A program made the translations under genes and the position numbers. A DNA stretch of 9,882 bases from Acidobacteriota bacterium. Its GTDB lineage: Bacteria; Acidobacteriota; Thermoanaerobaculia; Multivoradales; SZUA-115. The notes under the pieces are model-generated. The model saw only the letters and a program-made list of their open reading frames with translations. It was not told where the DNA came from and did not search any database. The stretch spans positions 1 to 9,882 of the forward strand of contig QIHU01000839.1 of NCBI GenBank assembly GCA_003231035.1. Reading direction: 5' to 3'. How positions within the stretch are numbered: position 1 is the first letter of the stretch; every line of letters starts with the position of its first letter. This document shows, piece after piece, positions 1-6,328 of the stretch.

Positions 1-2127
1 GTCTACGTGCCGTTGGCCACCACCGAGGGCGCCTTGATCGCCAGCATCAGCCGAGGCTGCGCCGCCATTCGCCAAGCGGGCGGAGCCCGCACCTACGTGG
101 AAGACGCCGGGATGACCCGCGCCCCGGTCTTCGCGACCTCGGGCGTCGGGCAAAGCCGCGAGCTGATTCGCTGGGTGGTCGAGAACGAAGAAGAGATCCG
201 CCGCGTAGCCGAAGGGACCAGCCGCTACCTGAGGCTGCGCGATATCCGTCCCTTCGCCTTCGGCAGCACTGTCTTCTTGCGCTTTCGTTTCGACTGCGGC
301 GACGCGATGGGGATGAACATGGCGACCATCGCCTGCGACCGCATCGTCAGCCAGCTGATCGAGCCGGCCACCGGGGTGCGCTGCATCGCCCTATCGGGCA
401 ACTATTGCGTCGACAAAAAGCCCTCGGCGATCAACTTCCAGGAAGGCCGCGGCAAGCGCATCCACGCCGAAGTGGTGATCGAAGAGCCGGTCTTGAAGCG
501 CTACTTGAAAACCACCGCCAAGCAGGTGGTCGAGGTTCAGTATCGCAAGAACCTGTTGGGCTCGATCGCCGCCGGTTCGCTGGGCTACAACGCCCACATG
601 GCCAACCCCACCGCCGCTTTCTTTCTCGCCACCGGCCAAGATCTAGCGCACGTGGTCGGTGCCTCGATGGGCGTCACCAACCTGGAGGAGAGGGACAACG
701 GCGCCCTCTATGCCGCGATCTTCCTGCCCGACCTACCGCTCGCCGCGGTGGGCGGAGGTACCGGGTTGGAGACCCAGGCCGAAGCCTTGGCGCTGCTCGG
801 TATTCGCCCCGACTCGCAGCGACCGGGAGAGGCGGTGATGCGGCTGGCGGAGGTGTTGGGCGGTACCGTATTGGCGGCCGAGATCTCGCTGATGGCGGCC
901 TTCACCTCGCAAGATCTGGCCAGCGCCCACGAACGGTTGGGGCGCGGCCCCAGGACGGCTGGCGAAGGCGAGTCCCCAGTAAGCCTGGCCCAGCCGAGAC
1001 CCGCTACCGCGGGCCAACCGCGTGCCGAACCCGAAACGGCCACCGTGACCACTCCCGGCAAGGTGATCTTGATGGGCGAGCACGCCGCGGTCTATGGCCG
1101 ACCGGCGCTGGTGGCCGCGCTCGGTCTGCGCTTGACGGCCGAGCTCGCACCGCTTGCGGTCGGCGATCGCTGCGAGCTCGATCTTCCCCAAGTTGAGGTT
1201 CACGAAGAGGTCGAGCTCGATGCCTTGATCGCCTACGCGCGGGCCGCCCGCCAACGCTGGATCGACTACAAGCAAGATCCCACCTCCGCCGCCTTCGCCC
1301 TGGTGCGCGGCGACGACCCCGCCCATGTGGTCAAGGTGGCGCTCGGTGAGGCCGCCGAAGCGGCGGCGAAGCAAGCAGGCGGCCAAGCGGCCCGCCCCTT
1401 CCGCCTGCGCATCGATTCCGAACTCCCGGTGGGCAGCGGCATGGGGAGTTCCGCCGCCACCGCGGTGGCCACCATCGCCGCCTACCACCAGTTTGTCGGC
1501 GCCGACCTCGACCCTCAGGAGTTGCTCCGCCTCTCACTCGAAGCCGAGCGACGCCAGCACGGCCAGCCCTCCGGGATCGACAGCGCCGCGGTAGTCCACG
1601 GCGGCCTGGTGTGGGCGCGACGCGACCTGACCGGCGGTGTCCAGCTCGACCCCCTGGAGCCCAGCTCACCGCTCTTGTCCAAACTGCGCCTGTTCTCCTC
1701 GGGAACACCCAACGAGTCCACCGGTGCGGTGGTCGCGGCGGTCAGGGCACGGATCGACGCCGATCCGCTGCGCTTCGAAGATCTCTTCGACCGCATGGAG
1801 CGCGCCACCTGGGGGCTGCGTCAAGAGCTTGCCAGACAACGCGAGAATCCCTTGCGCACGATTGCCCTACTACGCCAGTACCAGTCTTGCTTGCACGCGC
1901 TGGGCGTGGTTCCCGAAGCGGCCGAAGAGCTGGTGCGCCAGATCGAAGAGCGCGGCGGCGCGGCCAAGATTTCAGGCGCTGGAGCGCTCACCGGACAGGG
2001 TGCCGGCTCGTTGCTGGTTTACCACCCTTCGGCTGAGGAGATCGATCGCTGGACCTTCCTCAAGGACCTTCCCCGGTACCCGGTTCGTATCGGAGCCCAG
2101 GGGCTACGTCGGGAGCGAGGGAGTTGA
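1..2127 (+). CDS. HMG-CoA reductase (class I) - mevalonate kinase fusion, 5' end outside the window
   Basis: This is a bifunctional isoprenoid enzyme: NADPH-dependent reduction of HMG-CoA to mevalonate, then ATP-dependent 5-phosphorylation. The frame is already open at base 1, so the start lies upstream; by comparison with the class I catalytic domain roughly 100-150 residues are missing. Reductase hallmarks are ATTEG (catalytic Glu at 25-27), the cofactor motif DAMGMNM (301-321), NYCVDKKPSAIN (catalytic Lys at 415-417), GQD (Asp at 640-642), VGGGT and a late His (928-930). A Pro/Ala/Glu-rich linker of about 30 residues follows. The GHMP kinase domain begins near 1042 with TPGKVILMGEHAAVYG (Lys at 1060-1062), then PVGSGMGSSAA (about 1426-1458), HGQPSGID (catalytic Asp at 1579-1581) and KISGAG near the end. 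All expected active-site residues are present, so both halves look functional. The last 4 bp overlap the decarboxylase gene. Family assignments are firm; the fusion's advantage (channelling, fixed stoichiometry) is inference. Confidence 0.95.
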   Translation, partial: VYVPLATTEGALIASISRGCAAIRQAGGARTYVEDAGMTRAPVFATSGVGQSRELIRWVVENEEEIRRVAEGTSRYLRLRDIRPFAFGSTVFLRFRFDCGDAMGMNMATIACDRIVSQLIEPATGVRCIALSGNYCVDKKPSAINFQEGRGKRIHAEVVIEEPVLKRYLKTTAKQVVEVQYRKNLLGSIAAGSLGYNAHMANPTAAFFLATGQDLAHVVGASMGVTNLEERDNGALYAAIFLPDLPLAAVGGGTGLETQAEALALLGIRPDSQRPGEAVMRLAEVLGGTVLAAEISLMAAFTSQDLASAHERLGRGPRTAGEGESPVSLAQPRPATAGQPRAEPETATVTTPGKVILMGEHAAVYGRPALVAALGLRLTAELAPLAVGDRCELDLPQVEVHEEVELDALIAYARAARQRWIDYKQDPTSAAFALVRGDDPAHVVKVALGEAAEAAAKQAGGQAARPFRLRIDSELPVGSGMGSSAATAVATIAAYHQFVGADLDPQELLRLSLEAERRQHGQPSGIDSAAVVHGGLVWARRDLTGGVQLDPLEPSSPLLSKLRLFSSGTPNESTGAVVAAVRARIDADPLRFEDLFDRMERATWGLRQELARQRENPLRTIALLRQYQSCLHALGVVPEAAEELVRQIEERGGAAKISGAGALTGQGAGSLLVYHPSAEEIDRWTFLKDLPRYPVRIGAQGLRRERGS

Positions 2128-3161
2128 GTCGAGCCACGGCGCAAGCGCCGTCCAACATCGCCTTCGTCAAGTACTGGGGAGCCCGTGACCTGAAGCGGGC
2201 GCTGCCCTACAACCCCTCGATTTCGATGACCCTGGCCAACTGCGTCAGCCGCTCGACGGTCGAGGTCTTGCCCGACGGTGCCCCCGACCAAGTGCTCCTC
2301 GGCGGAGACTCTGGCGAACTGAGTCTGGCCCCGGCCGCCTTTGCCGACCGGGTTTGCCAGCACCTCGTCACTTTGCGTGCCGAAACTGGAACCCAGGGCG
2401 GTTTCCGGGTGGCCACCAAGAACAGCTTCCCCACCGGCGCCGGCATCGCCTCCTCGGCCTCCGGTTTCGCCGCTCTGACCTTGGCGGTCACCGCCGCCTT
2501 GGGCCTCGATTTCTCGGACGAGGAACTCTCGATCCTCGCCCGCCGTAGCGGCTCGGGCTCGGCTGCCCGCTCGCTGATGGGCGGCTATGTTGAACTCCCG
2601 ACCGGCATAGTCGCCAGCGATGGCAACAGCGAAACTGCCTCCTCCGAAGACTCGTTGAGTTTCTCGATCCAACTGGCCGATGCCGACCACTGGGACTTGC
2701 GCGATGTGGTGGCGATCGTCGAGACCGGCCCTAAAGAAATTTCCTCGCTCGAAGGTCACAAGCGTAGCCTGACCAGCCCCTACTACCCGCGGCGCCAAGA
2801 GTTGCTCGCCCAGCGGCTGCACGTCGTACGACAAGCCATCGCCGAGCGCAGTTTCTCCGCCCTGGGGCCCGTCCTTGAGGAAGAGGCGATCGACCTCCAT
2901 CTGATCGCCATGTCTTCGCGACCCCCGGTCTTTTACTGGAACCCCGCCACCCTCGCCCTGCTGAGCACCGTGCGCACCCTGCGCGACGAAGGGCTGCCCG
3001 CCTACTCGACGATGGATGCCGGGGCCAATGTTCACGTGATCTGCGAGCCGGAGCACGAACCCGAGATCGCGCGACGACTGATAGCTGTACGGGGGGTGCG
3101 GCGGATCATCCGCGACCGCGTCGGCACCGGCCCCCGGCTCGATGTCGAACCCCTGTTCTGA
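2124..3161 (+). CDS. mvaD: Mevalonate-(di)phosphate decarboxylase family; predicted phosphomevalonate decarboxylase
   Basis: This 345-residue GHMP-fold enzyme performs ATP-dependent decarboxylation of a phosphorylated mevalonate. The start is TTG inside TTGA, overlapping the previous stop by 4 bp, with purine-rich GGGAGCGAGGGAG just upstream, so translational coupling is likely. Visible motifs are APSNIAFVKYWGARD (residues 8-22), PTGAGIASSASGFAA (ATP-binding loop), SGSGSAARS (142-150) and TMDAGANVHV with the catalytic Asp at 298. Family Lys16, Ser144, Ser146 and Arg149 are kept. The lysine that normally follows KYWG, which contacts the diphosphate in classical MDD, is Ala20 here. With IPK next door and no phosphomevalonate kinase in the operon, I infer that the substrate is mevalonate 5-phosphate and the product isopentenyl phosphate. 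A classical diphosphomevalonate decarboxylase (the likely automatic annotation) or a kinase-only relative (mevalonate-3-kinase type) cannot be excluded by sequence alone. Family is certain; substrate is moderately supported. Confidence 0.92.
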   Translation: MSRATAQAPSNIAFVKYWGARDLKRALPYNPSISMTLANCVSRSTVEVLPDGAPDQVLLGGDSGELSLAPAAFADRVCQHLVTLRAETGTQGGFRVATKNSFPTGAGIASSASGFAALTLAVTAALGLDFSDEELSILARRSGSGSAARSLMGGYVELPTGIVASDGNSETASSEDSLSFSIQLADADHWDLRDVVAIVETGPKEISSLEGHKRSLTSPYYPRRQELLAQRLHVVRQAIAERSFSALGPVLEEEAIDLHLIAMSSRPPVFYWNPATLALLSTVRTLRDEGLPAYSTMDAGANVHVICEPEHEPEIARRLIAVRGVRRIIRDRVGTGPRLDVEPLF

Positions 3162-3205
3162 GTTCCCGATACCTTTGCCCACCACCTAGGAGTAGCAACA
3201 GCACG

Positions 3206-4045
3206 ATGGCAAAACCTAAGCGACCGCAATCGATAGCCTCCGAGGACTCGATCATCCTGATCAAGCTCGGCGGTAGCCTGCTGACCGACAAGCGAACCCC
3301 GGAGACCGCCCGCCACGATCAGATCACTCGCCTGGCCACGGAGCTGACCGAGGCCCGCCAGGAGACCGGCCGACGGGTAATCCTCAGCCACGGCAGCGGC
3401 TCCTTCGGCCACGCGGCGGCGACCCGTTTCCGGATCACTGAAGGGTTCGACGATCCCGGGCAACGCACCGGCGCCTCGGTGACCCAAGAGGCCGCCTCGC
3501 GCCTCAGTCGCATCGTCGTCGAGGCCCTTCTGGCGGCCGGGGAATGCCCTTTCGTCCTCGCCCCGTCGAGCTTCCTCCTCGCCCGCCTAGGTCGCCCAGC
3601 CCACGGCGGAGCCGAGGCCTTTACCCTCGCCCTGGACCGCGGCTTCCTCCCGGTCACCTATGGCGATCTCCTGCTCGACACCGAACTCGGAGTCTCGATC
3701 GCCTCCACCGAAGCGGTCCTCGCTTATCTCGCCAAGGGGCTGATCAAGAAGCGTCAGCCGGTCACCCACGCCTATTGGTTCGGCGATACCGAAGGGGTCC
3801 TCGACAGCTCGGGCAAGTTGATCCCGGTCATCCATCCCGACGACTTGAACCGCCTCCGGCCATCCCTAGGCGGCTCACGCGGTTACGATGTCACCGGCGG
3901 CATGAGCCACCGGGTCGAAACGGCGGTCCGCTTGGTCGGCCTCGGCATCACCTCCTGGATCGCGGACGGCACCGTCCCCGGTCTTCTTGCCAAAGCGCTG
4001 CGCGGCGAGGCGGTGCCCGGGACCTGCGTGAGAGCACAATCCTGA
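3206..4045 (+). CDS. ipk: Isopentenyl phosphate kinase (IPK)
   Basis: IPK is an amino-acid-kinase-superfamily cytosolic enzyme that phosphorylates isopentenyl phosphate with ATP to IPP, the last step of the alternative mevalonate pathway. The 279-residue protein has IKLGGSLLTDK (residues 19-29, Lys20 for phosphate binding), HGSGSFGH (62-69) whose final His69 matches the diagnostic substrate-binding histidine of IPKs, and DVTGGM (228-233) in the nucleotide-binding half. The GSFGH signature separates it from the related glutamate 5-kinase, uridylate kinase and fosfomycin kinase families. ATG at 3206 is preceded by TAGGAG (3187-3192) at a somewhat long 13-nt spacing, and the first 15 or so residues are polar and poorly conserved. 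It lies 44 bp after the decarboxylase on the same strand, so it is probably co-transcribed. The adjacent genes supply its substrate, which supports the assignment. Confidence 0.93.
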   Translation: MAKPKRPQSIASEDSIILIKLGGSLLTDKRTPETARHDQITRLATELTEARQETGRRVILSHGSGSFGHAAATRFRITEGFDDPGQRTGASVTQEAASRLSRIVVEALLAAGECPFVLAPSSFLLARLGRPAHGGAEAFTLALDRGFLPVTYGDLLLDTELGVSIASTEAVLAYLAKGLIKKRQPVTHAYWFGDTEGVLDSSGKLIPVIHPDDLNRLRPSLGGSRGYDVTGGMSHRVETAVRLVGLGITSWIADGTVPGLLAKALRGEAVPGTCVRAQS

Positions 4046-4133
4046 GGCCACGGCGGCCTTCACACCATCGCGTCTGGCTCCTTCGAGCCCAGACCCACAG
4101 ACCAGGACTCAGATCCTGTTGGGAGAGATCACA
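4046..4133 (+). other. Intercistronic gap with hairpin potential
   Basis: This 88-bp non-coding stretch separates the IPK gene from the peptidase gene. It contains an inverted repeat, GTCTGGCTC (4072-4080) and GAGCCCAGAC (4085-4094), with loop CTTC and one bulged base. A weaker AGGCC/GGCCT pair spans 4045-4059. No T-run follows either, so this is not a standard intrinsic terminator. It could be a processing or partial termination site that sets peptidase expression apart from the pathway genes. I see no clear sigma-70 promoter here. Confidence 0.35.
4121..4127 (+). promoter_or_regulatory. Ribosome binding site choosing the GTG start at 4134
   Basis: GGGAGAG sits 6 nt before GTG 4134. A longer in-frame start, TTG 4119, has no such site and would place this purine run inside the coding region. 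Starting at 4134 also gives a compact signal peptide beginning Met-Arg. Confidence 0.6.
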
Positions 4134-6029
4134 GTGAGAGCGATCGAATGGAGCTGCTGGCTTGCTTTTCTTGGCCTCGCCTTCGCCTGCGGCGGTTCTA
4201 GCACCGCCCCTGACCCCACCGCGACGGATGCCACCGACTCCGCTCAAACCACAGGCTCGGACCCCCACTCCTTCGCCCGCCCGGACGAGGTGGTGGTGCG
4301 CCACCTGGATCTCGACGTCACGGTCGACTTCGCCAGCCAGACCATCCACGGAAAGGCTGCGCTATCGATTGAGAACCGAGCACAAGTAAGCCAACTCTAC
4401 CTAGACTCGCGCGATCTCGACGTGCGCCGTGTGACCCTCGACGACGGCGGGAATACGACCTTCCAGTTCGGCGACGAAGATCCCTTCCTGGGGCGGCCGC
4501 TAGTGATCGACATCAAACCCCACACCCAAGTCGTTCACATCGAGTACTCCAGTCGCCCCGAGGCAGCCGCCGTCCAATGGCTGGCACCGGAACAGACCGC
4601 GGGCGGCAACCATCCGTTCCTTTTCACCCAATCACAGGCGATCCTGGCCCGCACCTGGATTCCGTTGCAAGACTCGCCCGCCGTGCGCATGACCTACAGC
4701 GCCACGGTGCGAGTCCCCAAAGAGCTGATGGCTCTGATGAGCGCCGAGAACCCCACCCAACTCGCCGCCGATGGTGTCTACCACTTCGAAATGCCGCAGG
4801 CGATTCCCTCCTACCTGATGGCGCTGGCGGTGGGCGACGTGGCCTTCGGTGAACTCGGCCCGCAGAGCGGCGTTTACGCCGAGCCGGCCCTGCTCGACAA
4901 GGCGGTTTACGAATTCCAAGACATCGAAGCGATGATCGCCGCCACCGAGGCCCTCTACGGTCCCTATCAGTGGGGCCGGTACGACGTTTTGGTCCTGCCC
5001 CCGAGCTTCCCCTTCGGCGGCATGGAGAACCCGCGCCTGACCTTCGCCACCCCCACCATCATCGCCGGCGACCGTTCTCTCGTCTCCTTGATCGCCCACG
5101 AGCTAGCCCATTCCTGGTCAGGGAACCTGGTTACGAACTCCAACTGGGACGACTTCTGGCTCAACGAAGGCTTCACCGTCTACCTTGAACAGCGGATCAT
5201 GGAAGAGGTCTACGGCCGTGACTACTCGGAGATGCTCGCCATCCTCACGCGCCAAGAGCTCGACGCCACCCTCGCAGAACTCGGTCCCGAGGCCCGCGAC
5301 ACCTGGCTCCACCTCGACCTCGCCGGCCGCGACCCCGACGATGGGATGACCAATATTGCCTATAACAAGGGATATTTCCTCTTGCGAGCCCTCGAAGAAG
5401 CGACCGGTCGCGAGAACTGGGACGCTTTTCTCAAAGCCTACTTCGACCACTTTGCCTTCCAATCCATCACTACCCAGGACTTCGTCACCTACCTCAAAGC
5501 CGAGCTACCCAAACTCGCTCCCGAGGCACTCGACCAGATCAACATCGACGCATGGATCTACGGCCCCAACCTTCCCGAGGGCGCTCCACAGCCAACCTCT
5601 CTCGCCTTCGAGAAGGTCGATCAATACCTCAGCCAATGGCAATCCGCCGGAACCCTAGACGCCGCCATTCCCGCGAAGTGGTCCACCCACGAATGGCTCC
5701 ACTTCCTGCGCCACCTCCCCTCACCTCTCTCCACCGAGAAAATGGCCAACTTGGACGCTGCCTTCCACCTCAGTCAAAGCGGCAATTCCGAGATCCTCGC
5801 CGCCTGGCTGGGCGCCGCCATCACCAATCAGTACGAGCCCGCCATGCCCGCGCTGGAGCACTTCCTCACTACCGTCGGGCGCAGAAAGTTCCTCAAGCCC
5901 CTCTACACCGCCCTAGCCAAGACCCCCGAAGGCAAGGAACGCGGCCGCGAGATCTACGCTAGAGCCCGCGACGGTTATCACTTCGTCAGCTCGGCGACGA
6001 TCGATGAGATCTTGGGCTGGGAGGGCTGA
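4134..6029 (+). CDS. M1 family zinc aminopeptidase, leukotriene A4 hydrolase-like, predicted lipoprotein
   Basis: This is a zinc metallopeptidase predicted to remove N-terminal residues from peptides outside the cytoplasm. With GTG 4134 as start it has 631 residues. A hydrophobic signal (residues 6-18) ends in LAFAC with Cys19 as a possible lipidation site, although Ala at -3 is not ideal; a Thr/Ser/Asp-rich linker runs to about residue 45. Motifs are GGMEN (295-299), HELAH (322-326) with third zinc ligand Glu345 exactly 18 residues on, and Tyr410, which lies 88 residues from the first zinc His just as Tyr383 does in human LTA4H. The C-terminal helical domain ends in GRRKF, where Arg583 and Lys585 match the substrate-carboxylate residues Arg563 and Lys565. 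Asp402 matches Asp375, but Met405 replaces Tyr378. Overall similarity to LTA4H is strong along the whole chain. Peptidase activity is expected; epoxide hydrolase activity is speculative. It follows the isoprenoid genes but has no evident role in them. Confidence 0.92.
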   Translation: MRAIEWSCWLAFLGLAFACGGSSTAPDPTATDATDSAQTTGSDPHSFARPDEVVVRHLDLDVTVDFASQTIHGKAALSIENRAQVSQLYLDSRDLDVRRVTLDDGGNTTFQFGDEDPFLGRPLVIDIKPHTQVVHIEYSSRPEAAAVQWLAPEQTAGGNHPFLFTQSQAILARTWIPLQDSPAVRMTYSATVRVPKELMALMSAENPTQLAADGVYHFEMPQAIPSYLMALAVGDVAFGELGPQSGVYAEPALLDKAVYEFQDIEAMIAATEALYGPYQWGRYDVLVLPPSFPFGGMENPRLTFATPTIIAGDRSLVSLIAHELAHSWSGNLVTNSNWDDFWLNEGFTVYLEQRIMEEVYGRDYSEMLAILTRQELDATLAELGPEARDTWLHLDLAGRDPDDGMTNIAYNKGYFLLRALEEATGRENWDAFLKAYFDHFAFQSITTQDFVTYLKAELPKLAPEALDQINIDAWIYGPNLPEGAPQPTSLAFEKVDQYLSQWQSAGTLDAAIPAKWSTHEWLHFLRHLPSPLSTEKMANLDAAFHLSQSGNSEILAAWLGAAITNQYEPAMPALEHFLTTVGRRKFLKPLYTALAKTPEGKERGREIYARARDGYHFVSSATIDEILGWEG

Positions 6030-6039
6030 CAAGGCCGCC

Positions 6040-6258
6040 TCAAGCCGACTCTTTCCACTCCAGGGATGGCCTTCGGCGTAACCGGGCGCAGTCGTTCAGG
6101 TAGAGATTAATCAGCGTCTGGTACGGAATCCCAACCTCCTCGGCCAACTCTCGAAAATACTCGATAGCCGGAGGGTCGATACGGATGGTGATCTGTTTCT
6201 TGAGCCGTTTCGCATACGGATTGCGAATGGCTTCGGAAAAGTCGTAGCTCTTTTTCAT
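6040..6258 (-). CDS. Orphan ribbon-helix-helix (CopG/BrnA-like) antitoxin
   Basis: The 72-residue basic protein begins MKKSYDFSEAIRNPYAKRLK, a form common among BrnA/CopG-type antitoxins. A ribbon-helix-helix core follows: strand QITIRID (about residues 22-28), helix A around PPAIEYFRELAEEVG, and helix B around PYQTLINLYLNDCARL. Such proteins dimerise, bind operator DNA and often neutralise a partner RNase toxin. No toxin gene is present: 70 bp separate this gene from the acyl-CoA dehydrogenase stop, and 10 bp from the convergent peptidase stop. By hand count the gene is about 53% G+C, clearly lower than its neighbours (a 60-base sample of the peptidase gene is 67%), which suggests a separate origin. 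The ATG at 6258 has only a weak GAGA-type ribosome site. Family is well supported; the biological role is unknown. Confidence 0.85.
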   Translation of the reverse strand: MKKSYDFSEAIRNPYAKRLKKQITIRIDPPAIEYFRELAEEVGIPYQTLINLYLNDCARLRRRPSLEWKESA

Positions 6259-6299
6259 CAGTCTCGGCGCCGCGGCAGCCTACGGCCGAAGTAGGGCCA

Positions 6300-6320
6300 G
6301 GGCGGGGCTAAGCCCCGCCC
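6300..6320 (-). terminator. GC-rich perfect hairpin after the acyl-CoA dehydrogenase gene
   Basis: Arms GGGCGGGGC and GCCCCGCCC pair perfectly (9 bp) around a 3-nt loop, beginning 8 nt after the TAG stop of the acyl-CoA dehydrogenase on the minus strand. No T-tract follows, so it is not a canonical intrinsic terminator. It may stop or stabilise the transcript end, or be a copy of a short dispersed palindrome. It lies between the dehydrogenase and the antitoxin gene. Confidence 0.5.
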
Positions 6321-6328
6321 CTCCAGAT

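Noticed and set aside
405..1488. Long overlapping frames (405-1196 plus, 733-1488 minus) inside the fusion gene
   Set aside because: They are Arg/Gly-rich, have no family motifs, and overlap fully with the conserved reductase-kinase frame.
1045..2127. Mevalonate kinase as a separate gene starting at GTG 1045
   Set aside because: No ribosome site precedes it, and the frame is continuous through an ordinary linker from the reductase domain.
2019..3185. 388-codon open frame on the minus strand opposite the decarboxylase gene
   Set aside because: It is a high-G+C shadow frame with Gly/Arg/Gln-rich sequence and no recognisable motif, while the plus strand encodes a clear conserved enzyme.
4119..4133. 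Upstream TTG start for the M1 peptidase
   Set aside because: It lacks a ribosome site and would place GGGAGAG inside the gene; GTG 4134 is better placed for both translation and the signal peptide.
6259..6328. Possible small toxin gene next to the antitoxin
   Set aside because: Only 70 bp, dominated by the hairpin and GC-rich spacer; no adequate open frame.
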